From: an uncultured Bacteroidaceae bacterium
GTDB taxonomy: Bacteria > Bacteroidota > Bacteroidia > Bacteroidales > Bacteroidaceae
Assembly: GCA_944321635.1 (NCBI GenBank)
Contig: CALULY010000007.1
Location: 60,454-124,453, forward strand
DNA: 64,000 bases
Reading direction: 5' to 3'
Under the pieces are notes generated by a model, which did not search any database, was not told the DNA's origin, and saw only the letters and a list, made by a program, of their open reading frames with translations. Each line of letters starts with the position of its first letter. Within the stretch, counting starts at the first letter, position 1. This document shows positions 1 to 10,017 of the stretch, piece by piece. A program made the position numbers and the translations under genes.

Positions 1-160
1 TTACCTTGTCGCCAGGGAGGATCTTGATGTAATGCATCCGCATTTTGCCTGAAATGTGAGCAGTTATCGAATGCCCGTTCTCCAATTCAACTGTGAACAT
101 CGCATTGGACAAGGCCTCGACAATCGTCCCATCTTGTTCTATTGCAGACTGCTTTGCCAT
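1..160 (-). CDS. infA: Translation initiation factor IF-1, 3' end cut by window
   Basis: The first 53 codons of a minus-strand gene, starting at the ATG at 160 and running off the left edge. The protein begins [17 protein letters not shown] and continues with the conserved core [15 protein letters not shown] and a [11 protein letters not shown] stretch, the single OB-fold of IF-1. The family is about 72 residues long, so roughly 19 residues are missing. IF-1 binds the 30S A site during initiation. It follows map by 15 bp, the usual position at the end of the spc part of the ribosomal cluster, and is probably cotranscribed with it. Confidence 0.95.
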   Translation of the reverse strand, partial: MAKQSAIEQDGTIVEALSNAMFTVELENGHSITAHISGKMRMHYIKILPGDKV

Positions 161-175
161 ACTTAATTGCTTGTG

Positions 176-973
176 TTAAACTTTATTCGCTGTTAAAACC
201 TCATCTATGAACTCAAATGTCGAAAGGATTTCCGCACCACGCGGCCTCACCGCAATCGAATGTTCAAAATGCGCAGCCGGCTTGTGGTCAACGGTCCTCA
301 CAGTCCAGCCGTCACGCTCAATATAAATGTTCCTGTTGCCCATCACTATCATCGGTTCGATGGCTATGCATAAGCCGTTTTTGAGCATCATGCCCCGACC
401 GCTTGCCCCATAGTTTGGGACTGCCGGTGCTTCATGCATCTCTCGCCCTATGCCATGGCCCACGAACTCCCTCACGACACTAAATCCGTTTGCTTGACAA
501 TAGTTCTGGACAGCATTGCCGATGTCGCCTATGCGCTTGCCTACCACAGCCTGCTCGATACCGAGATAAAGAGACTGCTTGGTGTCTTCAAGCAACTTTT
601 GCAATTCGGGAGAGATTTCTCCAACTGCGAATGTATAGGCGGAATCACCGCAAAAACCGTCGAGTGACACTCCACAATCAACAGAGATTATGTCCCCTTC
701 CTTGAGAACTTCATCAGATGGAATGCCATGGACAACAACATCATTGACAGAGGCACAAATCGAGCCCGGGAATGGTTGCCCGTGAGTGTTTGGATAGCCT
801 TTAAAGGTCGGTACTGCCCCATGATCCCGTATGAATTCCTCAGCGACGGCATCGAGTTGCCTCGTCGTCACGCCTGGCTTGATGTGCTTAGCCACCTCAG
901 CCAAAGTCAGACCTACCAACTGATTACTCTTCTTGAGAAGAGCGATTTCATCGTCTGTTTTGAGGTATACCAT
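176..973 (-). CDS. map: Type I methionine aminopeptidase
   Basis: 265 aa. It removes the initiator methionine from nascent proteins at the ribosome exit. The metal ligands of the pita-bread fold are readable: the two aspartates in SVDCGVSLDGFCGDSAYTF, the histidine in EFVGHGIGREMHE, the glutamate in LCIAIEPM and the glutamate in FEHSIAV. The length matches class I enzymes with no N-terminal zinc extension. It lies 11 bp after secY and 15 bp before infA, the standard Bacteroidota order secY-map-infA, and is probably part of the long ribosomal transcript. Confidence 0.96.
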   Translation of the reverse strand: MVYLKTDDEIALLKKSNQLVGLTLAEVAKHIKPGVTTRQLDAVAEEFIRDHGAVPTFKGYPNTHGQPFPGSICASVNDVVVHGIPSDEVLKEGDIISVDCGVSLDGFCGDSAYTFAVGEISPELQKLLEDTKQSLYLGIEQAVVGKRIGDIGNAVQNYCQANGFSVVREFVGHGIGREMHEAPAVPNYGASGRGMMLKNGLCIAIEPMIVMGNRNIYIERDGWTVRTVDHKPAAHFEHSIAVRPRGAEILSTFEFIDEVLTANKV

Positions 974-984
974 CCTTGAAATTA

Positions 985-2319
985 TTAATAAGCAGAAACA
1001 CTCCCGTTGCGACCTCTTATCCTGCCAGACTTCAGAAGTCCATCATAATGACGCATCAACAAATGGCTTTCTATCTGCTGCAAAGTGTCAAGCACGACAC
1101 CGACGAGAATCAGCAACGATGTCCCACCAAAGAACTGAGCGAACTCAGCCTGCACATCAAACAGATGGGCAAAAGCCGGCATCATTGCTATGATTGCCAA
1201 GAAAATAGAACCTGGCAACGTAATCCTGTCCATTATCTTATCCAAGTACTCGACCGTAGCCTTGCCAGGTTTGATGCCCGGAATAAAGCCATTGTTGGTC
1301 TTCATCTGGTCGGCCATCTGCGTCGGGTTGATCGTGATAGCGGTATAGAAATAGGTGAAGAGTATTATCAGCACAGCAAACACCAGATTGTACCAGATGC
1401 TTGTATGATCCATCATGGCCGTCATAAACGCCGACGGTGTTTCATTCGCATAGCCAACAAAAGCCAAAGGAATGAACATTATCGCTTGCGCGAAGATGAT
1501 TGGCATGACACCTGCCGCATTCACCTTCAACGGAAGATACTGTCGCGCACCACCTACTTGGCGATTACCGACAACCCGCTTTGCATACTGCACAGGAACT
1601 TTCCTTACACCTTGCACCAACAATATTGCAGCAGCCATGACAAAGAACAGCAGTAACAACTCGATCAGGAACATGACAAGACCGCCTGTCTTCTCAGACA
1701 TCCTTGAAACAAGCTCTTGGAACAAAGATTGTGGAAGGCGCGCGATGATACCAATCATGATTATCAACGAGACGCCATTGCCAATGCCTTTGTCAGTGAT
1801 TCTTTCACCGAGCCAGAGGATAAACATACTGCCGGCTGCCAAGATAATCGTAGATGTTACCATGAAGAAAGTCCAATTGCCCGCAAAAGCATTGGGAGCT
1901 TGCATCTTAAGGTTAATCAAATACGATGGAGCTTGGAGAACCAGCACGAAAATCGTCAAATACCTCGTGTACTGGTTGATTTTACGCCTGCCGCTCTCAC
2001 CCTCTCGTTGCATTTTCTGGAAATAGGGCACGACAATCGTCATCAGCTGGATGACAATAGATGCCGTGATGTAAGGCATAATTCCCAGAGCGAAGATAGA
2101 TGCTTGGGAAAAGGCGCCTCCAGAGAACATATCCAACAAAGAGAGAAGCCCCGTACTCGTCTGCTCCTGCAACTTGGACAAAGCTGCCGCGTCTATGCCA
2201 GGCAGAACGACGTAAGAGCCGAAACGATAGACGGCTATAAACAATATGGTGATGAGGATCCGGTGTCTCAGATCCTCAATCTTCCATATGTTCTTGATTG
2301 TTTCAATAAACTTTTTCAT
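985..2319 (-). CDS. secY: Preprotein translocase subunit SecY
   Basis: 444 aa, polytopic membrane protein and central pore of the Sec translocon. It opens with the typical KNIWKIEDLRHRILITILFIAVYRFGSYVVLPGID segment (cytoplasmic helix and first membrane helix) followed by further hydrophobic segments; the cytoplasmic loop with VVGNRQVGGARQYLPLKVN lies near residue 250. It starts 4 bp after rplO and is followed closely by map, as expected in the spc operon. Confidence 0.97.
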   Translation of the reverse strand: MKKFIETIKNIWKIEDLRHRILITILFIAVYRFGSYVVLPGIDAAALSKLQEQTSTGLLSLLDMFSGGAFSQASIFALGIMPYITASIVIQLMTIVVPYFQKMQREGESGRRKINQYTRYLTIFVLVLQAPSYLINLKMQAPNAFAGNWTFFMVTSTIILAAGSMFILWLGERITDKGIGNGVSLIIMIGIIARLPQSLFQELVSRMSEKTGGLVMFLIELLLLFFVMAAAILLVQGVRKVPVQYAKRVVGNRQVGGARQYLPLKVNAAGVMPIIFAQAIMFIPLAFVGYANETPSAFMTAMMDHTSIWYNLVFAVLIILFTYFYTAITINPTQMADQMKTNNGFIPGIKPGKATVEYLDKIMDRITLPGSIFLAIIAMMPAFAHLFDVQAEFAQFFGGTSLLILVGVVLDTLQQIESHLLMRHYDGLLKSGRIRGRNGSVSAY

Positions 2320-2323
2320 TGAT

Positions 2324-2770
2324 TCAAACTTTTACAGCAGAACCACCAGCGGCCTCGATTGCAGCAACTGCCGATGCAGAGAAAGCATTAGCTTCAACCT
2401 CAAGTTTGAGCGTAAGCTCGCCCATTCCCAGAATCTTGACAGGATTCTTTCTCTTTATCTTGCCAGCCAAACGCAGGTCCTCAAGCGTCACCTTGGTCAG
2501 ATTCAATTTCTCAGCCAAAGATTGAATGTAACCCAAGTTTACTACTTGGTACTCTACACGGTTGATATTCTTGAAGCCGAATTTGGGGACACGACGCTGA
2601 AGCGGCATCTGACCACCTTCGAAACCTATTTTCCTGGAATAACCTGACCTTTGCTTTGCTCCCTTGTGACCTCTGGTTGACGTTCCGCCCAAACCTGAGC
2701 CAGGACCACGGCCTACACGTTTCCTTGTCTTCGTAGAACCTGCAGCTGGTTTCAAATTACTTAAATCCAT
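2324..2770 (-). CDS. rplO: 50S ribosomal protein L15
   Basis: 148 aa. The N-terminus [43 protein letters not shown] is the glycine- and arginine-rich rRNA-binding tail of L15, and the C-terminal half is the globular domain. L15 is a late-assembling 23S rRNA binder. It lies between rpmD (30 bp) and secY (4 bp), the spc operon order. Confidence 0.97.
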   Translation of the reverse strand: MDLSNLKPAAGSTKTRKRVGRGPGSGLGGTSTRGHKGAKQRSGYSRKIGFEGGQMPLQRRVPKFGFKNINRVEYQVVNLGYIQSLAEKLNLTKVTLEDLRLAGKIKRKNPVKILGMGELTLKLEVEANAFSASAVAAIEAAGGSAVKV

Positions 2771-2800
2771 ATCCTAATCTAATTATTATTCAACAAAAAA

Positions 2801-2977
2801 TTAATCTACCACTTTCACCAAGTGACGCACCTTGCGGATCCGGCCGCGCAACGACGGGGTATCTTCATGCTCGACCACCCTGTTCATCTTAGTCAGGCGC
2901 AAAGCCCTCATTGTGTCTTTTTGGTCTTGTGGAGCACCTATCATACTCTTTACTTGCTTAACCTTAATAGTTGCCAT
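2801..2977 (-). CDS. rpmD: 50S ribosomal protein L30
   Basis: 58 aa, read directly from the minus strand: ATG at 2977, TAA at 2801-2803. It begins MATIKVKQVKSMIGAPQDQK and ends VRHLVKVVD, with the conserved L30 pattern of an N-terminal beta strand, the IGAP.DQKDTMRALRL helix and the central LTKMNRVVEHEDTPSLRGRI segment. L30 is a small ferredoxin-like 23S rRNA binder. It sits between rpsE and rplO, exactly where L30 occurs in spc operons. It is easily missed because it is so short. Confidence 0.95.
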   Translation of the reverse strand: MATIKVKQVKSMIGAPQDQKDTMRALRLTKMNRVVEHEDTPSLRGRIRKVRHLVKVVD

Positions 2978-2994
2978 AATTGCGTTCCTCCTAT

Positions 2995-3510
2995 TTATCC
3001 GTTAAAGACTTTCTCCAGGCTGACACCTCTGTTCTGAGCAACCGTCCGTGGGTCACGCATCATGCTCAAAGCCTTGATCGTGGCTTTTACGAGGTTGTGG
3101 GGATTGGAAGAGCCTTTTGATTTTGCAAGCACGTCGGTAATGCCAACGCTTTCCAAGACCGCGCGCATAGCTCCACCTGCGACAACGCCAGTACCGTGCG
3201 ATGCGGGCATGATGAGAACTTTCGCTCCACCAAACTTTGCTTCTTGCTCATGAGGAACTGTGCCTTTGAGGACATGAACCTTTGTCAAGTTCTTTTTAGC
3301 TGCCTCAACACCTTTGGCAATGGCAGCAGTGACCTCGCCAGCCTTTCCTAAGCCCCAGCCGATGATGCCATCTTCGTTGCCTACGACTACGATGGCCGAG
3401 AAAGTGAACGTGCGTCCACCCTTAGTTACTTTTGTAACCCTATTGATTGCCACCAACCTGTCTTTCAACTCGACATCGTTGGCAACTCTTACTCTGTTAT
3501 TCTCTGTCAT
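2995..3510 (-). CDS. rpsE: 30S ribosomal protein S5
   Basis: 171 aa. The N-terminal double-stranded RNA-binding domain is visible ([46 protein letters not shown]), followed by the ribosomal S5 C-terminal domain with the [23 protein letters not shown] stretch. S5 lies near the mRNA entry channel and affects decoding accuracy. It follows rplR by 5 bp and precedes rpmD by 17 bp. Confidence 0.97.
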   Translation of the reverse strand: MTENNRVRVANDVELKDRLVAINRVTKVTKGGRTFTFSAIVVVGNEDGIIGWGLGKAGEVTAAIAKGVEAAKKNLTKVHVLKGTVPHEQEAKFGGAKVLIMPASHGTGVVAGGAMRAVLESVGITDVLAKSKGSSNPHNLVKATIKALSMMRDPRTVAQNRGVSLEKVFNG

Positions 3511-3515
3511 GACTA

Positions 3516-3911
3516 TTAAATTTTTAATCCAGCCTTACGTGCAGCTTCTGCAACTTCCATAACCCTGCCGTGGTACAAATAACCATTTCTGTCAAAAACA
3601 ACCTGTGTTATGCCAGCGGCCAAAGCTTTCTGCGCGGCAAGTTCCCCGACTTTAGCTGCCTGCTCCTTCTTGGGCATTTTCTCAAGAGCCAAAGAGCTGA
3701 CTGCAAGCAAAGTCCTTCCCACATTCTGAAACTTCTTGCCATTTTGGTTTTCATGCTCCACGGGGTTAACCCACGAGTCATCTACAAGCTGGACATATAT
3801 TTGCCTATTGCTTCTGAAAACGGACATACGAGGACGCTCGGCTGTGCCAGAGACTTTTTTACGTATTCTATATTTGATTCTTTGCCGTCTTTCTGATTTT
3901 GTAATTGCCAT
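3516..3911 (-). CDS. rplR: 50S ribosomal protein L18
   Basis: 131 aa 5S rRNA-binding protein. The core is standard ([20 protein letters not shown] near the start, [12 protein letters not shown] and the AARKAGL ending). It is longer than the usual 114-120 residues because a segment around residues 49-66 ([18 protein letters not shown]) interrupts the loop between the second strand and the TLLAVSS helix region. The flanks stay in frame and conserved, so this looks like a lineage insertion rather than an error. It follows rplF by 21 bp. Confidence 0.96.
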   Translation of the reverse strand: MAITKSERRQRIKYRIRKKVSGTAERPRMSVFRSNRQIYVQLVDDSWVNPVEHENQNGKKFQNVGRTLLAVSSLALEKMPKKEQAAKVGELAAQKALAAGITQVVFDRNGYLYHGRVMEVAEAARKAGLKI

Positions 3912-3932
3912 AACTTCTAAAATTTAAATGGT

Positions 3933-4487
3933 TTACTTAGCACCTGCCGACTTACCAGATTTCCTGCGAATAACTTCACCGACAAACTTGACACCCTTTC
4001 CTTTGTAGGGCTCAGGCTTACGGAATGAACGGATTTTCGCGCAAACTTGCCCCAAGAGCTGCTTGTCATAAGATTCAAGGATTATCAGCGGATTCTTGTT
4101 CCTCTCGGACTTTGTCTCCACCTTTATTTCCTTAGGCAACTCGAAGTAAATCGGATGAGTGTAACCTAATGCCAGTTCCAGGACGTTGCCCTTATTAGAA
4201 GCACGATAGCCGACTCCCACCAATTCCAGTTCTTTTTTGTAGCCTTCTGAAACTCCAACCACCATGTTGTGAATCAGAGCTCTGTACAAGCCATGGAAAG
4301 CCCTTTCCTGCTTCTCATCAGAAGCGCGTGTAACGAGCACATGACCATCCTCTACTGCAACAGAAATCGTAGGATCCACATATTGCGAAAGCTCGCCCTT
4401 TGGTCCTTTGACCGTAACGACATTCTCATTTATTGAAACCGTCACGCCAGCAGGCAAAGCTATTGGTAATTTTCCAATTCTTGACAT
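3933..4487 (-). CDS. rplF: 50S ribosomal protein L6
   Basis: 184 aa. It begins MSRIGKLPIALPAGVTV and carries the two L6 beta-alpha repeats; the C-terminal signature PEPYKGKGVKFVGEVIRRKSGKSAGAK is intact. L6 supports the factor-binding region of the 50S subunit near the sarcin-ricin loop. It is separated from rpsH by 21 bp and from rplR by 21 bp, in spc operon order. Confidence 0.97.
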   Translation of the reverse strand: MSRIGKLPIALPAGVTVSINENVVTVKGPKGELSQYVDPTISVAVEDGHVLVTRASDEKQERAFHGLYRALIHNMVVGVSEGYKKELELVGVGYRASNKGNVLELALGYTHPIYFELPKEIKVETKSERNKNPLIILESYDKQLLGQVCAKIRSFRKPEPYKGKGVKFVGEVIRRKSGKSAGAK

Positions 4488-4508
4488 TTCTTTTACCTCC
4501 TACCTCTT

Positions 4509-4904
4509 TTAATAAACATAACACAACACTTCTCCGCCGACCTTCAAAGCTGAAGCTTCTTTATCGGTCATAACACCTTTTGAGGTGGAGATAATAGCTA
4601 TGCCCAAACCATTGATTACACGGGGCATATCCCTATAACCCGTATATTTTCTCAAACCAGGGGTCGAAACCCTTTTGAGGTTACGAATTGCATTTACCTT
4701 GTTTACTGTGTCGTATTTCAAGGCAATCTTGATTGTCCCTTGCGGGCCATCCTCGACAAACTTATAATTGAGGATGTAACCTTTCTCGAAAAGGATTTTA
4801 GTAATCTCCTTTTTCAAGTTTGAAGCTGGAACTTCAACAACACGGTGCTTTGCACTGATTGCATTTCTCAGCCTCGTCAAGTAATCTGCTATTGGATCTG
4901 TCAT
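4509..4904 (-). CDS. rpsH: 30S ribosomal protein S8
   Basis: 131 aa, beginning MTDPIADYLTRLRNAISAKH and ending GLGIAIISTSKGVMTDKEA...GGEVLCYVY, the diagnostic S8 C-terminal motif. S8 binds helix 21 of 16S rRNA, and in many bacteria it represses the spc operon translationally; no leader mimic was identified here. It is 56 bp downstream of rpsN, one of the wider gaps in this part of the cluster. Confidence 0.97.
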   Translation of the reverse strand: MTDPIADYLTRLRNAISAKHRVVEVPASNLKKEITKILFEKGYILNYKFVEDGPQGTIKIALKYDTVNKVNAIRNLKRVSTPGLRKYTGYRDMPRVINGLGIAIISTSKGVMTDKEASALKVGGEVLCYVY

Positions 4905-4960
4905 TTTATAATTGATTTAAATTAATCAGGGCTACCCTGACAATATTTAACAATCTGTTT

Positions 4961-5230
4961 TTACCAGCTTGCTTTCTTCACTCCAGGTATCAGACCGTTT
5001 GAGGCCATCTCCCTGAATTGAATTCTCGATATGCCAAACAAACGCATATAGCCTTTCGGACGCCCCGTTATCTTGCATCTGTTGTGCAAACGTACAGGGG
5101 AAGCATTCTTGGGAAGAGCCTGAAGACCCTCATAATCGCCTGCTGCCTTTAAAGCCGCACGCTTTGCTGCATACTTAGCAACTAACTTAGCCCTCTTTAC
5201 TTCACGGGCTTTCATTGATTCTTTTGCCAT
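4961..5230 (-). CDS. rpsN: 30S ribosomal protein S14, zinc-independent form
   Basis: 89 aa when started at the ATG at 5230 ([15 protein letters not shown]); a longer in-frame extension exists upstream but overlaps rplE and lacks conservation. The C-terminus [39 protein letters not shown] is the S14 signature. It has only one cysteine and no CxxC pairs, so it is the long zinc-free type. It starts 4 bp after rplE. Confidence 0.96.
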   Translation of the reverse strand: MAKESMKAREVKRAKLVAKYAAKRAALKAAGDYEGLQALPKNASPVRLHNRCKITGRPKGYMRLFGISRIQFREMASNGLIPGVKKASW

Positions 5231-5234
5231 TATC

Positions 5235-5792
5235 TCAATCTTTTTTTGCGTTCTTGAAAGGCAAGCCAAACTCTTTGAGCAATGCGTAACCTTCCTCATC
5301 AGTCTTGGCTGACGTAACGAAAGTTATGTTCATACCCATAATCCTCGTGATGCTGTCGATGTTGATTTCAGGGAAAATGATTTGCTCGTCAATACCGAGA
5401 GTGTAATTGCCCTGACCGTCGAATTTGCTATTGATGCCCTTGAAGTCACGGATACGAGGCAACGCCACACGAACAAGCCTCTCAAGGAATTCATACATAC
5501 GCTCTCTTCTCAAAGTCACCATAACGCCTATCGGCATTTTCTTACGCAACTTGAAGTTTGCGATATCCTTTCTTGAAACCGTTGCCACAGCCTTCTGTCC
5601 AGTAATAGCTGTCAGCTCATTAATAGCTACATCTATTATCTTCTTGTCTGCGACTGCGATACCCAGACCTTGATTTATTACAATTTTCTTAAGTACCGGA
5701 ATCTGCATCACAGACTTGTACTGGAACTGCTTCATCAATGCTGGAGCAATACGCTCCTTATACTCGTTCTTAAGATTTGCCGTATTAGCCAT
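5235..5792 (-). CDS. rplE: 50S ribosomal protein L5
   Basis: 185 aa 5S rRNA-binding protein that contacts P-site tRNA. The characteristic segments are [29 protein letters not shown] and [14 protein letters not shown]. Its start overlaps the end of rplX by 8 bp, suggesting translational coupling. It is followed after 4 bp by rpsN. Confidence 0.97.
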   Translation of the reverse strand: MANTANLKNEYKERIAPALMKQFQYKSVMQIPVLKKIVINQGLGIAVADKKIIDVAINELTAITGQKAVATVSRKDIANFKLRKKMPIGVMVTLRRERMYEFLERLVRVALPRIRDFKGINSKFDGQGNYTLGIDEQIIFPEINIDSITRIMGMNITFVTSAKTDEEGYALLKEFGLPFKNAKKD

Positions 5793-6111
5793 TTTGTATT
5801 TCCTCTCCTGATTTTTTAGAATAACGAACTAAAACGCCATCTTCATTCCTTCTTCTCCCAATCCTTGTCGGCTTACCTGTTTTGGGGTCAAGCACATTGA
5901 GATTTGAAATATGAATTGGAGCCTCTTGTCTCACGATGCCTCCTTGAGGGTTCTTCGCATTCGGCTTTACTCTTTTGGACACCATATTGAGTCCTTCGAC
6001 TATGGCACGGTTCTTGTCAACAAGAACTTTGAGGACACGCCCTGTGCGCCCCTTGTCATCACCGGCGTTTACATAGACAGTGTCACCCTTTCTTATATGT
6101 AACTTGCTCAT
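5785..6111 (-). CDS. rplX: 50S ribosomal protein L24
   Basis: 108 aa. It begins [29 protein letters not shown], the KOW motif that defines L24, followed by [22 protein letters not shown]24 starts 50S assembly by binding the 5' end of 23S rRNA. It is 18 bp after rplN and overlaps rplE by 8 bp. Confidence 0.97.
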   Translation of the reverse strand: MSKLHIRKGDTVYVNAGDDKGRTGRVLKVLVDKNRAIVEGLNMVSKRVKPNAKNPQGGIVRQEAPIHISNLNVLDPKTGKPTRIGRRRNEDGVLVRYSKKSGEEIQNG

Positions 6112-6129
6112 TGTAGTTCTTGAGATTAA

Positions 6130-6495
6130 TTATAAAACTTCCGGCGCAAGTGAAACGACCTTCATATTCACGCTTCTCAACTCTCTTGCAACAGGACCGA
6201 AAATACGGCTGCCCCTGATTTCACCTGCATTGTTCAACAGCACGCAAGCATTGTCATCAAACCTGATATATGAGCCGTCCGCACGACGGATTTCTTTTTT
6301 GGTACGGACTATCAAAGCCTTTGAAACCGCTCCCTTCTTAACGTCGCTGGTAGGTATCACACTCTTTACTGCTACAACAATCACATCGCCTACCGTCGCA
6401 TAACGTTTTCTCGTACCACCAAGGACACGAATGCACAATGCTTCCTTCGCGCCACTATTGTCACAAACTGTTAGCCTGGTTTCTGTTTGTATCAT
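6130..6495 (-). CDS. rplN: 50S ribosomal protein L14
   Basis: 121 aa, beginning [27 protein letters not shown], with the L14 signature around residues 60-75 and the ending [18 protein letters not shown]. It forms part of the intersubunit bridge to 16S helix 14. It is 2 bp after rpsQ. Confidence 0.97.
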   Translation of the reverse strand: MIQTETRLTVCDNSGAKEALCIRVLGGTRKRYATVGDVIVVAVKSVIPTSDVKKGAVSKALIVRTKKEIRRADGSYIRFDDNACVLLNNAGEIRGSRIFGPVARELRSVNMKVVSLAPEVL

Positions 6496-6497
6496 AA

Positions 6498-6755
6498 TTA
6501 CTTAGCCCTTTCGATTATTTCGACCAACCTCCATCTCTTCATTTTGCTCAAAGGACGAGTTTCCATAATCCTCACAGTGTCACCTATATTGCACTCGTTC
6601 TTTTCGTCGTGAGCGTAATACTTCTTCGTCTTGTTGACGAACTTTCCATAAATGGGGTGTTTCTCCTTGAACTTGGAAGCAACTGTGATAGTCTTATCCA
6701 TCTTGTTGCTAACTACAACACCACTTCTTTCTTTCCTTAAATTCCTGGCTTCCAT
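6498..6755 (-). CDS. rpsQ: 30S ribosomal protein S17
   Basis: 85 aa from the ATG at 6755 ([25 protein letters not shown]); one codon further upstream there is only a TTG. The OB-fold core with the [19 protein letters not shown] signature is intact. S17 is a primary 16S rRNA binder. It lies 8 bp after rpmC and 2 bp before rplN. Confidence 0.96.
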   Translation of the reverse strand: MEARNLRKERSGVVVSNKMDKTITVASKFKEKHPIYGKFVNKTKKYYAHDEKNECNIGDTVRIMETRPLSKMKRWRLVEIIERAK

Positions 6756-6763
6756 CAAGACTA

Positions 6764-6970
6764 TTATTTATTATTGAGTTCTCGTTGGCGCAACTCCGTA
6801 TGCATACGCGCAATCGTCCTGCGTGCTTTCCTCAATTGGGAAGGATTCTCCAACGGAGAAATTGCATGGTTCAAACGCATAGAAGTGTAATTAGCAACTT
6901 CAGCCTCCAGCCTCTCTTTCAACTCGTTGGTTTGTAATTCTCTAATTTCTGCAATTTTCATAGTCGTCAA
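6764..6970 (-). CDS. rpmC: 50S ribosomal protein L29
   Basis: 68 aa two-helix protein ([22 protein letters not shown] and [21 protein letters not shown]). L29 lies near the polypeptide exit tunnel, where it contributes to the SRP and trigger factor docking site. Its start overlaps the stop of rplP by 4 bp (ATGA), so the two are probably translationally coupled. The first in-frame codons [10 protein letters not shown] leave a possible start three codons later. Confidence 0.95.
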   Translation of the reverse strand: MTTMKIAEIRELQTNELKERLEAEVANYTSMRLNHAISPLENPSQLRKARRTIARMHTELRQRELNNK

Positions 6971-7398
6971 GCATTTTGAGTGTAATCGTAATCACGCCTT
7001 ACAACAAACTTTGTGGTAATTGGAAGTTTCTGTGCTGCCAGACGCAATGCTTCTTTTGCAACATCGTATGAAACGCCCTCAACTTCAATAATCACGCGTC
7101 CTGGGGTTACTGGAGCGACAAATCCCTCGGGATTACCTTTACCTTTACCCATACGCACTTCTGCAGGTTTTCTGGTGATTGGCTTATCGGGGAATATCCT
7201 AATCCAGATTTGTCCTTGACGTTGCATATATCTTGTAACTGCAATACGCGCAGCCTCGATCTGGCGTCCAGTGATCCATTTGGTCTGCAATGCCTTTATC
7301 CCAAAAGAGCCAAAGGCCAATTGATTGCCGCGCTGGGCTATGCCCTTCATGCGACCCTTTTGTTGCCTTCTGAACTTTGTCTTCTTAGGTTGTAACAT
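6967..7398 (-). CDS. rplP: 50S ribosomal protein L16
   Basis: 143 aa, beginning [24 protein letters not shown], with the L16 signatures [32 protein letters not shown]16 contacts the aminoacyl-tRNA elbow in the A site and is needed for peptidyl transfer. It is 10 bp after rpsC and overlaps rpmC by 4 bp. Confidence 0.97.
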   Translation of the reverse strand: MLQPKKTKFRRQQKGRMKGIAQRGNQLAFGSFGIKALQTKWITGRQIEAARIAVTRYMQRQGQIWIRIFPDKPITRKPAEVRMGKGKGNPEGFVAPVTPGRVIIEVEGVSYDVAKEALRLAAQKLPITTKFVVRRDYDYTQNA

Positions 7399-7408
7399 AG
7401 TTGTCTAA

Positions 7409-8131
7409 TTAACGATTGTTTTTCTTTCTCTTGAAGCTTCTGTTGACACCTCCCATGCCATCCCTTCCCTCTTTTGACTGAGAGAAATTTGGCGCAAGGT
7501 CTCTTTTACCATAAACTTCACCCTTACAAATCCAGACCTTGATGCCGAGCAAACCAACCTTGGTCAAAGCTTCTGTCTGGCAATAATCAATATCAGCACG
7601 GAATGTATGCAAAGGAGTCCTTCCTTCTTTATACATCTCTGAACGAGCTATTTCCGCACCGTTCAAACGTCCTGAGATAAGGACTTTGATGCCCTCTGCT
7701 CCCATACGCATTGTGTTGGTGATGGCCATCTTGATTGCCCTACGATAAGCAATCTTGCCCTCCACCTGGCGAGCGATGTTGTTTGCAACGATGACGGCAT
7801 CCAACTCCGGCTTCTTGATTTCAAATATATTGATTTGGATGTCTTTGTCCGTAATCTTTTTCAGCTCTTCCTTGAGAGCATCGACAACCTGACCACCTTT
7901 ACCAATTATGACCCCTGGACGAGCTGTGCAAACTGTGATAGTTATCAATTTGATTGTACGCTCAATCACGATCCTTGAGACACTTGCTTTTGCAAGCCTC
8001 TCATTGAGGTATTTACGGATTTTCGAGTCTTCTAAAATGAATTCGCCGAAATTCTTTCCTCCACACCAATTGGAATCCCAACCTCTGATGATTCCCAAAC
8101 GGTTACTTATCGGATTAACTTTTTGTCCCAT
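7409..8131 (-). CDS. rpsC: 30S ribosomal protein S3
   Basis: 240 aa. The N-terminal KH domain includes the GxxG loop in [26 protein letters not shown] (about residues 68-90), and the C-terminal domain contains the conserved [32 protein letters not shown]3 forms part of the mRNA entry helicase of the 30S subunit. A basic tail (FKRKKNNR) ends the protein. It is 5 bp after rplV. Confidence 0.97.
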   Translation of the reverse strand: MGQKVNPISNRLGIIRGWDSNWCGGKNFGEFILEDSKIRKYLNERLAKASVSRIVIERTIKLITITVCTARPGVIIGKGGQVVDALKEELKKITDKDIQINIFEIKKPELDAVIVANNIARQVEGKIAYRRAIKMAITNTMRMGAEGIKVLISGRLNGAEIARSEMYKEGRTPLHTFRADIDYCQTEALTKVGLLGIKVWICKGEVYGKRDLAPNFSQSKEGRDGMGGVNRSFKRKKNNR

Positions 8132-8136
8132 TTAAC

Positions 8137-8547
8137 TTAATTTTCAGCTTTGTTCGTACTCTTGGTATCAACAAACAATGTCACATGATTTGAACGCTTG
8201 CGAATCCTGTAACCCCTCCCTTGTGGTGCTGGTCTCATCCTCTTCAATGTAGGCCCACAGTCTACAAAGACTTTTGACACATACAACTCACCTGCCTCGG
8301 CCTTACGTTCATTCTTCTGCTCCCAGTTTGCAATTGCAGAACGCAACAATTTCTCAACGGCAATCGATGCACGCTTCGTGGAGAACTTCAAGACACCCAA
8401 AGCTCTGCCTACTTCCATACCTCGTATCATATCGACAACGAGGCGCATCTTGCGCGGCGAACTAGGCTCGTTACGAAGCTTTGCAAAGTAAAGCGACTTC
8501 TGAGCTTCCTTCCTTGCCTTAGCTGCATTTCGTTTTCTTGCTCCCAT
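8137..8547 (-). CDS. rplV: 50S ribosomal protein L22
   Basis: 136 aa. The L22 signature near the C-terminus, [30 protein letters not shown], is complete and includes the beta hairpin that lines the exit tunnel (macrolide contact region). The N-terminus ([18 protein letters not shown]) is a basic extension. It is 39 bp after rpsS and 5 bp before rpsC. Confidence 0.97.
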   Translation of the reverse strand: MGARKRNAAKARKEAQKSLYFAKLRNEPSSPRKMRLVVDMIRGMEVGRALGVLKFSTKRASIAVEKLLRSAIANWEQKNERKAEAGELYVSKVFVDCGPTLKRMRPAPQGRGYRIRKRSNHVTLFVDTKSTNKAEN

Positions 8548-8586
8548 TATCTTTTATTCTTTTTTATTCTATTACTGCGACCCATA

Positions 8587-8856
8587 TCATTTCTTCTTAT
8601 TACCTGCATGGCCACGGAACGTCCTCGTCAGGGCAAATTCCCCAAGCTTGTGTCCCACCATATTCTCGGTAATGTAGACAGGGATAAATTTATTCCCATT
8701 ATGAACGGCAACCGTATGACCGACAAAGTCTGGAGAAATCATTGAAGCACGAGCCCAAGTCTTAATAACCGACTTTGATCCAGATTCATTCATTGCCAGA
8801 ATCTTCTTTTCCAACTTGACGTTGATATATGGACCTTTTTTTAATGATCGACTCAT
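8587..8856 (-). CDS. rpsS: 30S ribosomal protein S19
   Basis: 89 aa, beginning [19 protein letters not shown], with the signature [41 protein letters not shown]19 forms part of the head of the 30S subunit, near A-site tRNA. It is 20 bp after rplB. Confidence 0.97.
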   Translation of the reverse strand: MSRSLKKGPYINVKLEKKILAMNESGSKSVIKTWARASMISPDFVGHTVAVHNGNKFIPVYITENMVGHKLGEFALTRTFRGHAGNKKK

Positions 8857-8876
8857 AGTGAACTTTTTAACTCAGA

Positions 8877-9701
8877 TTACTTTTTCCTTCTTTCGATTAT
8901 ATACTTGGATGACTGCTTCTTCGGAGACCTTGTCTTGAGACCCTTAGCATACAAGCCTTTTCTCGACCTTGGATGACCTCCTGATGCACGTCCTTCACCA
9001 CCACCCATCGGGTGATCAACAGGGTTCATGACAACACCACGGTTGCGGGGGCGACGGCCAAGCCATCTTGAACGACCAGCCTTTCCTGATTTTTCAAGGG
9101 CATGGTCAGAATTGCCCACACTACCTATCGTAGCCTTGCAAGTAGAAAGGATTCTTCTTATTTCACCCGAAGGCAACTTGATAACACAATAAGAACCTTC
9201 ACGTGAAGTCAACTGAGCGAAGTTTCCAGCTGAGCGAACCAAAGCTGCACCTTGACCGGGACGCAACTCGATATTGTGAATAAGAGTACCGACAGGGATG
9301 TTTTGCAAAGGGAGGGCATTCCCAACCTCAGGAGCCGCGTCAGGGCCAGACATCAATTTAGCACCGACCTGCAACCCGTTTGGAGCAATAATGTACCGCT
9401 TCTCACCATCCACATAAAACAACAACGCGATGCGTGCTGAACGGTTTGGATCATACTCTATCGTCTTCACGGTAGCTGGTATGCCATCCTTGTCACGTTT
9501 GAAGTCGATGATTCTGTATTTTCTCTTGTGTCCTCCGCCCCTGTAACGGACAGTCATCTTACCTGAATCGTTGCGACCGCCAGTGGACTTTTTACCATAC
9601 ACAAGAGATTTCTCTGGTACCGATGCAGTAATTTCTTCAAATGTACCAATAACCTTATGTCTCTGCCCAGGCGTTGTGGGCTTGAATTTACGTACTGCCA
9701 T
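8877..9701 (-). CDS. rplB: 50S ribosomal protein L2
   Basis: 274 aa. It begins [19 protein letters not shown]. The C-terminal region carries the peptidyl-transferase-centre loop with the conserved histidine ([24 protein letters not shown], around residue 226). L2 is a primary 23S rRNA binder required for subunit association. It is 9 bp after rplW. Confidence 0.98.
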   Translation of the reverse strand: MAVRKFKPTTPGQRHKVIGTFEEITASVPEKSLVYGKKSTGGRNDSGKMTVRYRGGGHKRKYRIIDFKRDKDGIPATVKTIEYDPNRSARIALLFYVDGEKRYIIAPNGLQVGAKLMSGPDAAPEVGNALPLQNIPVGTLIHNIELRPGQGAALVRSAGNFAQLTSREGSYCVIKLPSGEIRRILSTCKATIGSVGNSDHALEKSGKAGRSRWLGRRPRNRGVVMNPVDHPMGGGEGRASGGHPRSRKGLYAKGLKTRSPKKQSSKYIIERRKK

Positions 9702-9710
9702 CTCTTATTA

Positions 9711-10004
9711 TCAAATATTACTATAAAAATCAATAGTATCGCCGTCCTTCAAAGTGACAATCGCTTTTTTGAAAGCATCAGTCCTGCCTTTGATAAGTCC
9801 AGCCTTTGTGTACCTGGATTTGTTTTTACCAGCATACCTCATCGTGTTGACCTTGACAACTGTGACATTGTAGAGTTTCTCAACCTCGTCCTTGATCACA
9901 TATTTATTAGCACTAGGCACTACGACAAAAGCATAACGGTTGTTGAAACGTTCCGTCATGCGAGTCATTTTCTCAGTAACCAGTGGCTTAACTATTACGC
10001 TCAT
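9711..10004 (-). CDS. rplW: 50S ribosomal protein L23
   Basis: 97 aa, beginning MSVIVKPLVTEKMTRMTERFNNRYAFVV. It ends with the L23 rRNA-binding strand (AIVTLKDGDTIDFYSNI). L23 sits at the tunnel exit and docks trigger factor and SRP. It is 13 bp after rplD. Confidence 0.96.
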   Translation of the reverse strand: MSVIVKPLVTEKMTRMTERFNNRYAFVVVPSANKYVIKDEVEKLYNVTVVKVNTMRYAGKNKSRYTKAGLIKGRTDAFKKAIVTLKDGDTIDFYSNI

Positions 10005-10017
10005 AGTTCCTCCTCTA

